From NCBI GenBank assembly GCA_947458875.1, contig CANGZD010000008.1:1-55644 (forward strand): DNA of 55,644 nucleotides, given 5' to 3'. This document shows, piece after piece, positions 1-9,080 of the stretch. The stretch's first letter is position 1, and each line of letters begins with the position of its first letter. The notes under the pieces are model-generated. The model did no database searches, was not told the origin of the DNA, and was given only the letters and a program-made list of their open reading frames with translations. A program made the translations under genes and the position numbers. This stretch comes from Sphingobacteriaceae bacterium (GTDB taxonomy: Bacteria; Bacteroidota; Bacteroidia; Sphingobacteriales; Sphingobacteriaceae).

Positions 1-74
1 CAATTTTTACTTCTGGGAATATTCCTTTTTGTTGGCCATATTTGTGTAGCAAAGTGTGTTGCAATAAGTTGATT

Positions 75-95
75 TACTACACACCTACTACACAC
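75..95. repeat. Two 10-bp direct repeats, possible recombinase site
   Basis: TACTACACAC occurs at 75-84 and again at 86-95, a period of 11 bp. The pair lies about 50 bp left of a tRNA-Arg 3' fragment. Short direct repeats beside a tRNA 3' end are typical of arm-type or core-type binding sites at the end of an element inserted by a tyrosine recombinase. No integrase gene is visible in the window, so the role is inferred only. Confidence 0.4.
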
Positions 96-141
96 TAAAC
101 GGGATTTCGAGGTCTAAAAGACACAAAAAGTCGTAGGTAAA

Positions 142-195
142 GGAGTAGGAGTTTCCTAAACTTTAGATGTGGGTTCGATTCCCGCTGAGACCACA
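142..195 (+). tRNA. tRNA-Arg(CCT) 3' fragment, probable att-site copy
   Basis: The anticodon arm is complete: stem 148-152 (GGAGT) pairs with 160-164 (ACTTT, two G-U pairs) around the loop TTCCTAA, giving anticodon CCT for arginine. The T arm is complete: GTGGG 169-173 with CCCGC 181-185 around TTCGATT. The 3' acceptor strand TGAGACC is at 186-192 with discriminator A193. The 5' half is wrong: no D arm with a GG-containing loop can be folded, and the nearest acceptor partner (GGTCTAA at 111-117, one mismatch) is about 11 nt too far away. I read this as the 3' part of a tRNA gene duplicated by site-specific integration, with the element or its remains to the left of the window. A degenerate tRNA pseudogene is the alternative. 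Confidence 0.6.
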
Positions 196-483
196 TATTT
201 CTTTATAATTTTAAATTATAATATCCCACCCCCCCCCCCCAACAGTCCTGTTTGTAAGCCTATTTTAGAATCAATTACAGCGTTCTAAAACCCCTAAACG
301 CTATAATTAGGCCTCTATTTGTTCATGGGCATTACTCAGCCTAAATTCTTTTATCACTTTCTCATGTTAAGAAATAATTATCAAAATATTTTTTTATGAT
401 TAATGATTATAATTTTTACATTAGTGAGTTACATATTATCAACCAAACCAATAAATCAATTTATTAATGTTTAACTAAAAAAA
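196..483. other. Gene-free leader of the SusC operon with C12 tract
   Basis: No open frame of note is present. The stretch is AT-rich apart from an uninterrupted run of 12 C at 229-240, preceded by CCCA. I could not find a clean TTTG-N20-TAnnTTTG promoter for the SusC gene here, so its start site is unassigned. A homopolymer this long is prone to slippage and to sequencing error. Confidence 0.5.
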
Positions 484-3459
484 ATGAACATGAAGAAAAT
501 TTTACTTCTAGGAATCATGTTTTTTATGGCAACTGCTATTGCATTTGCACAAAAACGCGTGATAACCGGTACAGTAGTTTCTAGCGATGACAAATCTCCT
601 TTAGCAGGGGTGAGTGTTCGCGTAAAAGGAACTACTTCCGGAGTGTCTACAAATGTAGATGGAAGGTATTCAATTGAAGTACCTGAAAATGCAGCCGTAC
701 TGACGTTTAGTTATATCGGCTATAAAAATCAAGAATCAAGCATCGCCAAGCGTAATGCAGTTGATGTTAGTTTAGTACCAGATGCTCAGGCATTGTCTGA
801 AGTGGTAGTAACTTCTTACGGTAATCAAGCAAAAAGAGAGATTACCGGAGCAATCGCATCTGTAAAAGGTACCGTATTCCAAGACTTGCCTATGCAATCA
901 TTCGATAGAGCGATGCAAGGTCGTGTGGCGGGTGTACAGGTAACTTCAACCAGTGGTCAGCCGGGTGGTGCTTTAACTGTTCGTGTACGTGGTGTGGGTT
1001 CCATTAATGCCGGAAACGATCCATTATACATTGTAGATGGTGTGCAGGTTGCCAGTGGTGGCCTTTCTGGTCAGGCATCTCAAAACGCACTTGCTTCAAT
1101 CAACCCAAATGATATTGAGTCTATTGAAGTATTGAAAGACGCTGCCGCAGCCGCCATTTATGGTGCTCAAGCTGCCAATGGGGTTGTATTGATCACTACC
1201 AAAAAAGGGGGTAAAGGAAAAACTAAACTTCGTGCATCTGTGCAAGAAGGTATGGTAAATGCCATTAACCTTTATGACTTAATGAGTTCTAGAGAATTGG
1301 CAACTATCAAAAGAGATGCATTCATCAATGCCGGTTTACCCCCTGCAAATGCGGTTGCTACTTATGGTGATCCAACAAACAAAGATTTACTCAATACCGA
1401 CTGGGTGGATGCACTTTACAGAACCGGTAGGTTGAGTACTTACGATGTTTCCTTATCTGGTGGTGACGAGAAAACTACGTTTTATACTTCTTTCTCTCAC
1501 AACAAACAAGAGGCACAGGTGATCATGTCTGATTATGCCAGAACAACCGGTCGTTTGAATTTAACACACAATGCAACTAAAAAATTAACGATTGCTACCA
1601 ACCTGTCATTGTCATATCAGAACTCATTTGGTTCAATTGATAGAGGTAACTTTATCAACAGTCCATTTGTGGCTGGTTTCTCGGCAAGACGTAATGTGCC
1701 AATTTATAATGCCGACGGCTCATTTGCTCCATACCCGTCTAACCACTTATTTGGTTACAACATTGTTCAAGGGGCCAATCAAGAATTAAGAGTAGGTAAA
1801 ACAGTACAAACGGTATCCAACTTGCAGTTAAACTACAAAATTGCACCTTGGTTGAGCTTAGTTTCTTACGCGGGTATCGATTTTGCTGATAACAAGGATG
1901 ATAATGCCAGACCATCAACCATTCCTGCGTTTGCTTCTTTTGGAGGTTCTGGTACCTATACCGATCGTAGAACTACTAACTACAACACCAACCACAACTT
2001 AAACTTCAATAAGAGTTTTGGTTCCCATACCATCAGTGGTATTGTGGGGGTAGAATACAAAGGAGCAGAGTCTGAAGTACAGACTGCAACAGGTCGTGGT
2101 TTTGCCAACCCTGTTCTTCGTTACCTGAATAATGCCGCTGTACCATTCTCTGTGGGAGGTTCATTTACTCAGTTCAAACGTGCCGGTATTTTCAGCCAGG
2201 CAAAATATGAATATGCCGACAAATACACCGCTGAAGTTACTTTCAGACGTGATGGTCACTCCAGATTTGGTTCAAAAAGCAGATGGGGTAACTTTGGTGC
2301 CGCTTCATTAGGTTGGAGATTATCTTCTGAGTCATTCATGAAAGACTTGACTTGGATTGACAACTTAAGATTAAGAGCTTCTTATGGTGTAACCGGTAAC
2401 TCAGAGATTGACAACTTTGCTTCACGTAACTTAGTGGGTAGCAGCGGTCAATATTTAGGTGCTCCTGGCTTAGCTTTCTCACAATTGGGTAACGATTTGT
2501 TAACCTGGGAAGAAGCAGAAACCTTCAACTTCGGTTTAGACTGGTCAATTTTTAACGGTCGTTTGAGCGGTACTGTTGATGCCTGGAGAAAAAATTCTAA
2601 CGCCTTGTTATTTGGTACTCCATTGGTAATCGACTCCGGTTTCGGATCTGTTACACGTAACTCTGGGGTAGTTAGAAACCAAGGTATCGACTTCGATTTC
2701 CAAAGTGTAAACGTGGTGGCCGGTAAGTTTAAGTGGACTTCAAACTTCAATATCTCTTTCCAAGAGAACCAATTGATGGAGTTATACGATGGCTTACAAC
2801 GTATTGGAAACACCTTAATCGTTGGTAAACCTATTTCTTTCTTTTTCACCAATGAATTTTTGGGTGTGAATCCGGCAAACGGAAGAAACATGTATGCAGA
2901 TGCCAATGGTAATTACACTTACATTGTAGGTGAATCTACTTTACGTTACTTGGGTAGTGCACTTCCAAGCAGCTTTGGAGGTTTTTCCAACAATTTCAGC
3001 TACGGACCATTATCTTTAGACGTATTCTTCCAATACCAATTCGGAAATATGGCTTTCAATGCTGAGTTGTACAACTTGGCCATGTCTGGTTCAGGACCTG
3101 GTAACCAGTTAAGATCACAACTTGACTATTGGAAAAAACCAGGTGACATCACCAATACTGCCCGTCCTTTTGAAGGTGGTCAGGAGCCGGGAACATCCAG
3201 CGTTCAGTCCGCTTCAACACGTTTAATGAGCGATGGATCTTACATCCGATTGAAGCAAGTAACATTGAATTACAGCCTGCCTGCTTCAGTGATGAAAAAA
3301 ATTGGTGCTTCACAGGCAAACTTCTTTGTTCAAGGCTTGAATTTATTAACCTTTACCAAGTATGATGGTATTGACCCGGAGGCCGCTTCATTGGGTAGTA
3401 GTTATGGAGTATTCCCTAATGCACGTCAAGTGTCTGTTGGTTTAAATCTCACCTTCTAA
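484..3459 (+). CDS. SusC/RagA-family TonB-dependent outer-membrane transporter
   Basis: Outer-membrane channel that, with a SusD-type lipoprotein lid, imports oligomers using TonB energy. The 991-residue product starts with a signal peptide (hydrophobic core about residues 5-20, ending AIAFAQ), followed by a carboxypeptidase-regulatory-like domain (about 25-105; VITGTVVSSDDKSPLAGVSV) and a plug domain. SIEVLKDAAAAAIYGAQAAN is the classic SusC plug signature. The rest is the beta-barrel, ending in an aromatic residue as expected for outer-membrane insertion (LNLTF). Two in-frame ATGs lie six bases apart (484 and 490); the second gives MKKILLL and is equally possible. The SusD gene follows 14 bp downstream. 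No anti-sigma/FecR pair precedes it, and without an adjacent glycoside hydrolase or peptidase the substrate cannot be named. Confidence 0.97.
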   Translation: MNMKKILLLGIMFFMATAIAFAQKRVITGTVVSSDDKSPLAGVSVRVKGTTSGVSTNVDGRYSIEVPENAAVLTFSYIGYKNQESSIAKRNAVDVSLVPDAQALSEVVVTSYGNQAKREITGAIASVKGTVFQDLPMQSFDRAMQGRVAGVQVTSTSGQPGGALTVRVRGVGSINAGNDPLYIVDGVQVASGGLSGQASQNALASINPNDIESIEVLKDAAAAAIYGAQAANGVVLITTKKGGKGKTKLRASVQEGMVNAINLYDLMSSRELATIKRDAFINAGLPPANAVATYGDPTNKDLLNTDWVDALYRTGRLSTYDVSLSGGDEKTTFYTSFSHNKQEAQVIMSDYARTTGRLNLTHNATKKLTIATNLSLSYQNSFGSIDRGNFINSPFVAGFSARRNVPIYNADGSFAPYPSNHLFGYNIVQGANQELRVGKTVQTVSNLQLNYKIAPWLSLVSYAGIDFADNKDDNARPSTIPAFASFGGSGTYTDRRTTNYNTNHNLNFNKSFGSHTISGIVGVEYKGAESEVQTATGRGFANPVLRYLNNAAVPFSVGGSFTQFKRAGIFSQAKYEYADKYTAEVTFRRDGHSRFGSKSRWGNFGAASLGWRLSSESFMKDLTWIDNLRLRASYGVTGNSEIDNFASRNLVGSSGQYLGAPGLAFSQLGNDLLTWEEAETFNFGLDWSIFNGRLSGTVDAWRKNSNALLFGTPLVIDSGFGSVTRNSGVVRNQGIDFDFQSVNVVAGKFKWTSNFNISFQENQLMELYDGLQRIGNTLIVGKPISFFFTNEFLGVNPANGRNMYADANGNYTYIVGESTLRYLGSALPSSFGGFSNNFSYGPLSLDVFFQYQFGNMAFNAELYNLAMSGSGPGNQLRSQLDYWKKPGDITNTARPFEGGQEPGTSSVQSASTRLMSDGSYIRLKQVTLNYSLPASVMKKIGASQANFFVQGLNLLTFTKYDGIDPEAASLGSSYGVFPNARQVSVGLNLTF

Positions 3460-3473
3460 TTGATTTTAAGAGT

Positions 3474-4916
3474 ATGAAAAATTTATTTAAAATATTTGTT
3501 TTATTTGGCGGTATGTCGGTATTCACTGCATGTTCAGATGATTTACTGCAAACCGAACCAAGACAAAGTTTGACACCCGAGGTCGCTCTGGCAGATGTAC
3601 CCGGCTATCAAGCGCTACTCAACTCAGCCTATGGTAAGTTGAGAAACTTCAGCTACTACGGACAACAAATGATCATTGCTCCAGATGTAATGGCTGATAA
3701 CTTAAGAATTATTGCTAACACCGGACGCTACATTGGTCAAGAAGCCAATGCAGACCGTGCACACATCGGCCTTTGGTATACTGCATTCTGGACCGGAATC
3801 AACGAGACCAATGTGATCTTAGCCGGTGTTGACGCGGCAAAAGGTTCTGATGCTGATAAAGCTGCACTCAAAGCCCAAGCCTTGTTCTTAAGAGCCTTAT
3901 TCTATCACGATTTATCTAAAGTTTTCGGTTATGAACCTGGTAGAGAAGTGAATAATTGGGACAAATCAGTGGTCCTGAGAACTACGCCTACTTTAGGTTT
4001 CAGTGATGCCGATTTCAGAGAGCGTGCAACCAATGTGCAAGTTTATGAGCAAATTGAGAAAGATTTATTGGATGCCATTGCTGCACTTCCTAACGCTGCT
4101 ATAGGATCTGCTGGAGTTTACAGAGCAAATAAAGGGGCTGCTCAAGCCCTATTGGCTCGTGTTTACTTGTATGCAGGCAGAAACAGTGATGCCGCTAACA
4201 TGGCAACTGCTGCCATGACCAGCTTCGGTATTACCGATGCAGGTGCAGGTTTGCTTAGCACAACTAACTATGTATCTGCTTTCGCTACCTCACCTAACCC
4301 AGAGTCTTTATTTGAATTAGAGCAAAGATCGGTGGATTGGTCAACCGTAGACGGGGTGAACAACTCAGTTTCTTCCTTGGTTTCTAATCTTGGAGCTTCT
4401 GCACAGTTCATCTTAACCGCAACCGACGACTTAATTTCTAAGTACGAAAGTGGCGATATTAGAAGAAGCATGTGGGTAAGCACTACTCGTTCTGGGGCAT
4501 CTGGCAATATTTTCAGAAATGAAAAATGGAGAGGCCAAAAAGGTGACTTCTTGCAAAACATTGCGCTCATCAGAGGTTCAGAATTATTATTGATCAGAGC
4601 CGAAGCTCGTTACAAACTGTCAAATGAACCCGGAGCACTTCAGGATCTGAATGCCTTAAGAGCTCGCAGAGGTCTTGCAGCTTTAACTTCCTCATTAACT
4701 GGTGTTAATCTCTTTAACAAGATCATGGACGAAAGACGAGTTGAGTTTGCTTTAGAAGGTCACAGATGGTTCGACTTAAAGAGAAACGGAATGACCATTA
4801 CTAAAGGTGCCGGATTTACTGCTGTTCCTTACACAGATTACAGAATCCTTGCGCCAATTCCGCAGGCAGAATTGTTATTAAACAATAAATTAGTAAATAA
4901 TCCAGAGTATAAATAA
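3474..4916 (+). CDS. SusD/RagB-family nutrient-binding lipoprotein
   Basis: Surface-exposed lipoprotein that closes the SusC channel and binds the incoming ligand. The signal peptide ends in a lipobox with Cys20 (VFTAC), followed by SDD, an acidic run typical of Bacteroidota lipoprotein export signals. The 480-residue protein shows the SusD fold: N-terminal TPR-like helices (ALKAQALFLRALFYHDLSKVFG) and the C-terminal RagB/SusD region with ELLLIRAEARYKLSN, ALQDLNALRARRGL and the near-terminal MDERRVEFALEGHRWFDLKR signature. Translated just after SusC and 11 bp before the next lipoprotein, so one operon. Confidence 0.97.
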   Translation: MKNLFKIFVLFGGMSVFTACSDDLLQTEPRQSLTPEVALADVPGYQALLNSAYGKLRNFSYYGQQMIIAPDVMADNLRIIANTGRYIGQEANADRAHIGLWYTAFWTGINETNVILAGVDAAKGSDADKAALKAQALFLRALFYHDLSKVFGYEPGREVNNWDKSVVLRTTPTLGFSDADFRERATNVQVYEQIEKDLLDAIAALPNAAIGSAGVYRANKGAAQALLARVYLYAGRNSDAANMATAAMTSFGITDAGAGLLSTTNYVSAFATSPNPESLFELEQRSVDWSTVDGVNNSVSSLVSNLGASAQFILTATDDLISKYESGDIRRSMWVSTTRSGASGNIFRNEKWRGQKGDFLQNIALIRGSELLLIRAEARYKLSNEPGALQDLNALRARRGLAALTSSLTGVNLFNKIMDERRVEFALEGHRWFDLKRNGMTITKGAGFTAVPYTDYRILAPIPQAELLLNNKLVNNPEYK

Positions 4917-4927
4917 TCCTTATAGAG

Positions 4928-5422
4928 ATGAGAAAATTATATAAATTATTGGCAATTGTTTTGGCCTCTGTGGCTTTAACCGCCTGTTTCAAGGATCCGG
5001 GCACCGATATTCTTTGGAATGGTTTAGAGGTTGAAATAAACGAAGCAAATTTGCCGGGTGGTGTACAAGCTTCTTTCGCTAAAACCAGCAGTACCCAAGA
5101 AGACACCTACGAGGTGCAAATCAATTTGGTTGGAAAACCTCAAGCATTCCCCATCACTGTTAATTTTGATGCAGATGCAACATCAACAGCTATTGCGGGA
5201 ACCCACTATTTATTACCTGCCAAATCGGTAACCATTCCGGCAGGCCAAAATGTGGTGAAAGTTCCAATCAAAGTGTTAACCGGCAACTTGCCAGTTGAAA
5301 CCAATGCACAGGTAACAGCTAGCCCAAATATTCAGGTTTTGTTACTGGCCATCACTTCGGCCGATCGTGCCAACCCAAGTGTGAACTACAGCAAACTGAG
5401 AATCAGACTCAGAGCCAGATAG
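4928..5422 (+). CDS. SusCD-associated lipoprotein with beta-sandwich domain
   Basis: A 164-residue lipoprotein (signal peptide with lipobox ALTAC, Cys20) that is the third gene of the SusC/SusD operon. The mature part contains AIAGTHYLLP followed by SVTIPAGQNVVKVPIKV, a pattern found in small all-beta, Calx-beta-like domains and in the DUF1735/DUF4843 proteins that often accompany SusD. I cannot tell which family applies. It probably sits on the cell surface with the SusCD complex and helps bind ligand; this is inferred from position and lipidation. A strong terminator follows 24 bp after the stop, ending the operon. Confidence 0.8.
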   Translation: MRKLYKLLAIVLASVALTACFKDPGTDILWNGLEVEINEANLPGGVQASFAKTSSTQEDTYEVQINLVGKPQAFPITVNFDADATSTAIAGTHYLLPAKSVTIPAGQNVVKVPIKVLTGNLPVETNAQVTASPNIQVLLLAITSADRANPSVNYSKLRIRLRAR

Positions 5423-5445
5423 TCATCCGCTTGTGATGAATAATT

Positions 5446-5479
5446 AAAAGGTGGAGGCCAATGGCCTTCACCTTTTTTT
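5446..5479 (+). terminator. Intrinsic terminator of the SusCD operon
   Basis: GGTGGAGGCC (5450-5459) pairs with GGCCTTCACC (5463-5472), one G-U, with a 3-nt loop, followed by seven T. A-tract on the 5' side makes it usable in both directions. Confidence 0.9.
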
Positions 5480-5529
5480 ATACAATTAATTCGAGAAAAA
5501 GACCAGGAAGATTTTCTGATCTTTATTTT

Positions 5530-6006
5530 TTAGAACAAGAATACGGCCTTACTCTCCGGATTATCCAGTTTGGTACTCTTGCGTTCCCCGCCAACATTCA
5601 CGTGTACCATATTAATCTGTTCTGCATGCTCAGCAAACAATAAGTCGTTCATGACGCTCACTTTTTTCGCCGTTTTCACATTTTTAACCTCAAAGTAACA
5701 CCAGGTGGCCTCACTCTCCTGTTCGTAGCCCACAAATTGTAGGGCAACAGCCTTCCCATTCACATTTATTTGCAAGTGTTGAGGAATATACCGGGCAATC
5801 AGCCTTTCCAGTTCCTCTTTATCTTTGGGCTTCAGCACATCAATTTTATGAGTACTCAATTTATTCAGAGCCAGCTCCAGGTCATCAGAAAAAACTCGGC
5901 AGCTGATGTCCATCGATTGCGTTTTCGCATGATGCTTGATTTCTGTAACACTTACATAATAAGGATGCAGCAGCGCAAATAAAAAACTGAAAATTTGTAA
6001 GACCAT
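5530..6006 (-). CDS. DUF6702-family protein
   Basis: A 158-residue protein beginning with a hydrophobic segment (MVLQIFSFLFALLHPYY), then HPYYVSVTEIKHH, a run typical of the Bacteroidota DUF6702 family. The rest is predicted mixed alpha/beta with no known catalytic motif. It is probably exported or membrane-anchored through its N-terminus. Its start faces the HupE-like gene across about 70 bp, and such proteins are often found beside HupE-like and M1 peptidase genes, so the three may share a role in the envelope. Function is unknown. Confidence 0.75.
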   Translation of the reverse strand: MVLQIFSFLFALLHPYYVSVTEIKHHAKTQSMDISCRVFSDDLELALNKLSTHKIDVLKPKDKEELERLIARYIPQHLQINVNGKAVALQFVGYEQESEATWCYFEVKNVKTAKKVSVMNDLLFAEHAEQINMVHVNVGGERKSTKLDNPESKAVFLF

Positions 6007-6074
6007 AAATCGGAGATAATTTTTGACTTTGCAGTCTAAAACTTAATTTAAGGCCAAATTACTAAAAAAAGCCC

Positions 6075-6659
6075 ATGCAAGATTTTGCCTTGTATTTTGA
6101 AATAGGCAGAGCCCACATCCTCGATTGGCAGGCCTATGATCACCTCCTCTTTCTCCTGGCCCTTTGTGCAAGCTATTTACTCAGCGACTGGAAAAAGGTT
6201 TTGATCCTGATCACCGCCTTCACCATTGGGCACAGCATCACCTTGGCACTCAGCGTGGTTAATTGGATACATTTCCCATCCAACTGGATTGAGCTGCTCA
6301 TTCCGCTAAGCATTGCATTTACCGCCCTCTCTAATTTAATAGACCGTTCTACTCAAAAATGGCACGGCCTAAGTAGCTACCTCATTACCCTTTTATTCGG
6401 ATTGATCCACGGATTAGGCTTCTCCAATTACCTGAAAAGTCTCTTGGGAACTGAAACCTCCATACTCCAGCCCCTTTTGGCATTTAATCTTGGTTTGGAG
6501 TTTGGGCAAATAATAATTGTTATAACTATATTAGCTCTTGCACAACTATTGGTGAGTCAGCTAAAGCTTCCACAAAAAACCTGGATACTGTTGCTTTCCA
6601 TCCTGAGTGTTGGCCTGGCCACCAAAATGATCATTGAACGAATTCCGGCCATTTTATAA
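6075..6659 (+). CDS. HupE/UreJ-family membrane protein
   Basis: A 194-residue polytopic membrane protein. It carries the family hallmark near the N-terminus, DHLLFLLALC (residues about 22-31), and a second conserved element TAFTIGHSITLALS, with several hydrophobic segments to the end; FGLIHGLGFSNYL is the third conserved block. HupE and UreJ proteins are proposed nickel or cobalt permeases tied to hydrogenase or urease maturation. No hydrogenase, urease or nickel gene is in the window, so the substrate is uncertain. The M1 peptidase starts 16 bp downstream, giving a two-gene operon. Confidence 0.88.
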   Translation: MQDFALYFEIGRAHILDWQAYDHLLFLLALCASYLLSDWKKVLILITAFTIGHSITLALSVVNWIHFPSNWIELLIPLSIAFTALSNLIDRSTQKWHGLSSYLITLLFGLIHGLGFSNYLKSLLGTETSILQPLLAFNLGLEFGQIIIVITILALAQLLVSQLKLPQKTWILLLSILSVGLATKMIIERIPAIL

Positions 6660-6675
6660 ATGAATAAATAGAAAA

Positions 6676-9012
6676 ATGATGAATAAATTAATTCGAATTG
6701 CCTGCAGCCTGATGCTCATCAGCAGCACTTTGCTTGCACAAAATGAAAACAACCCGGGCTCCAACCACGGAAACAAGTTTGAGCAATTGGGTACCATGCT
6801 ACAAACCCCCAACATGTACCGCTCGGCTTCTGGTGCACCAGGTCCTAAATATTGGCAGCAACGTGCCGATTATGAGATCAATGTTGAACTCGACGATGCC
6901 AAACAACGCATCATTGGCTCAGAGGTGGTAACCTATTACAACAACTCGCCCGATCCGCTTACCTATCTCTGGTTACAACTGGATGAAAACGAACACCATC
7001 CAAAATCAGATAAAAATTTTATCGAACCAAGCAGTATGCGTGAGCGTATGTCGATGCAAGAATTACAAAGAATCATGGGTCATCAGGAAGACTTAGGCGT
7101 AAAAATTGCCAAAGTAAACGATGCAAATGGCAATCCACTACGCTATACCATCAACCAAACCATGATGCGAATTGAATTACCCAGAACCCTCCAACCCGGA
7201 GAAAAATTCAAATTCAAAATAGATTGGTCCTATAACATATCAGACCGCATGACCCGTGCTGGTCGCGGTGGCTATGAATACTTTGCAGAGGACGGTAACT
7301 ATTTATACACCACCACCCAATGGTATCCACGAATGGCGGTGTATTCAGATTTTCAGGGATGGCAAAACAAGCAATTCATCGGTGCAGGAGAATTTGCCCT
7401 TACCTTTGGTGATTTTAAGGTAAACATCACTGCCCCGGCCGATCATATCATCGGTGCCACCGGCGAATGTCAAAACTATGCCCAAGTATTGAGCACCACA
7501 CAATATCGCCGCTGGCAACAAGCACAAAGTGCCAAGGCCCCTGTAGAGGTGGTTACCTTAGCCGAAGCTCAAGAAGCCATGAATAGCAAGTCTAAAACCA
7601 AAAAAACCTGGACCTACTTTGCAGAAAATGTACGCGATTTTGCATTTGTAGCCTCACGCCGTTTAGTTTGGGATGCCATGGCAACCAATGTAGAGGGTAA
7701 AAAGGTAATGGCCATGTCTTATTATGGCCCCGAAGCCTACCCGCTTTACAATAAATACTCCACTAAAGTAGTGGCCCACACTGTTCAAACTTACTCAAAG
7801 TACAGCATCCCGTATCCTTACCCAGTGGCCATCTCGGTAGAAGCTGCCAACGGTATGGAATACCCGATGATCTGCTTCAACTATGGCCGTGCCGAAAAAG
7901 ACGGTACCTATTCTGAAGCCATTAAATACGGTATGATTGGGGTAATTATCCATGAGGTTGGTCACAATTTCTTCCCAATGATCGTTAACTCCGATGAACG
8001 ACAGTGGACCTGGATGGACGAAGGATTAAACACTTTCCTACAATACCTCTCCGAGCAAGAATGGGATAACAAGTACCCTTCTAGCCGTGGACCAGCGCAT
8101 AAAATTGTAGACTACATGAAGCTGCCTAAAAATGAATTGGAACCCATCATGACCAATTCAGAGAACATCGTCCGCTTTGGGCCTAACGCTTATGCCAAGC
8201 CTGCTACCGCTTTAAATATTTTAAGAGAAACGGTAATGGGCAGAGAATTATTCGACTATGCCTTTAAAGAATACTCCCGTCGCTGGGCATTCCGCCACCC
8301 CACACCGGCCGACTTTTTCCGTACCATGGAAGATGCATCAGCCGTAGACCTCGATTGGTTCTGGAGAGGTTGGTTCTTTAACACCGATCCGGTAGATATT
8401 TCATTGAACGATGTTCGCTACTACCGTTTGAACACCAAAAATCCAGCCATCGAAAATGAATTCGATAAGAAAAAATTTGAAGACGATGCCTATAGCATTG
8501 GTCGTCAAAGAAATCGCGACGCCGGCCTTCGCTTTGCGGTAGAAGCAGATACTTCCCTCTTAGATTTTTACAACAAATGGGATCGCTTTGCCATTACCCC
8601 GGCTTCAAAATCTGCCTTCGATAAGTTTTATGCCTCTCTAAGTCCTGCAGAAAAAAGCTTCTACGATAAGAAGAAACATTTCTACGAATTAGATTTTGAA
8701 AACAAGGGTGGTTTAGTGATGCCGCTCATCATTGAGTGGACTTTTGCCGACGGCAGCAAAGAAGTGGACCGCATTCCGGCCTACATCTGGCGCAAGAATG
8801 AGCAAAAGATCACCAAGGTGTTTGCTAAAGATAAAGAAGTAGTGAACGTTCAATTAGACCCATACCGCGAAACTGCCGATATTGACAATCACAACAATGC
8901 TTGGCCACGTAAAACCATCCCTTCCCGCTTCGAGCTATTCAGACAGCAACAAGGTGTCAGAGGTGCTTCATCAGGAAGCAATCCCATGCAGGAAGCCAAT
9001 AAGAGAAATTAA
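6676..9012 (+). CDS. M1-family zinc metallopeptidase (secreted)
   Basis: A 778-residue aminopeptidase-type enzyme with a signal peptide (ISSTLLAQ). The zinc site is intact: HEVGH at residues 426-430 and Glu449 in WTWMDEGLNTF complete the HExxH-18-E gluzincin motif. GMEYPM near residue 393 replaces the GAMEN exopeptidase motif of classical M1 enzymes; this variant is seen in secreted Bacteroidota members. The C-terminal half contains FFRTMEDASAVDLDWFWRGWFF, a conserved M1 helical region. Either ATG at 6676 or 6679 could be used. Located in the periplasm or outside the cell; it follows the HupE-like gene closely and ends in a strong terminator. Confidence 0.95.
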   Translation: MMNKLIRIACSLMLISSTLLAQNENNPGSNHGNKFEQLGTMLQTPNMYRSASGAPGPKYWQQRADYEINVELDDAKQRIIGSEVVTYYNNSPDPLTYLWLQLDENEHHPKSDKNFIEPSSMRERMSMQELQRIMGHQEDLGVKIAKVNDANGNPLRYTINQTMMRIELPRTLQPGEKFKFKIDWSYNISDRMTRAGRGGYEYFAEDGNYLYTTTQWYPRMAVYSDFQGWQNKQFIGAGEFALTFGDFKVNITAPADHIIGATGECQNYAQVLSTTQYRRWQQAQSAKAPVEVVTLAEAQEAMNSKSKTKKTWTYFAENVRDFAFVASRRLVWDAMATNVEGKKVMAMSYYGPEAYPLYNKYSTKVVAHTVQTYSKYSIPYPYPVAISVEAANGMEYPMICFNYGRAEKDGTYSEAIKYGMIGVIIHEVGHNFFPMIVNSDERQWTWMDEGLNTFLQYLSEQEWDNKYPSSRGPAHKIVDYMKLPKNELEPIMTNSENIVRFGPNAYAKPATALNILRETVMGRELFDYAFKEYSRRWAFRHPTPADFFRTMEDASAVDLDWFWRGWFFNTDPVDISLNDVRYYRLNTKNPAIENEFDKKKFEDDAYSIGRQRNRDAGLRFAVEADTSLLDFYNKWDRFAITPASKSAFDKFYASLSPAEKSFYDKKKHFYELDFENKGGLVMPLIIEWTFADGSKEVDRIPAYIWRKNEQKITKVFAKDKEVVNVQLDPYRETADIDNHNNAWPRKTIPSRFELFRQQQGVRGASSGSNPMQEANKRN

Positions 9013-9028
9013 GGTGCTTGCTCAAGTA

Positions 9029-9061
9029 AAGCCTCTCCGAGTAGTCGGGGAGGCTTTTTTA
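9029..9061 (+). terminator. Intrinsic terminator after M1 peptidase
   Basis: AAGCCTCTCCGA (9029-9040) pairs with TCGGGGAGGCTT (9045-9056) around a GTAG loop, one G-U pair, running into a T tract. Confidence 0.95.
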
Positions 9062-9080
9062 TTACACCGTACCGCCACAA

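Noticed and set aside
111-193. A complete tRNA-Arg gene, using GGTCTAA at 111 as 5' acceptor strand
   Set aside because: The interval between acceptor and anticodon stem is 30 nt instead of about 19, one acceptor pair is mismatched and no D arm with a GG loop folds.
2448-2906. 152-residue antisense frame in the SusC gene
   Set aside because: Lies wholly inside a well-supported SusC gene, with no signal peptide or family match; composition is that of the reverse strand of a barrel gene.
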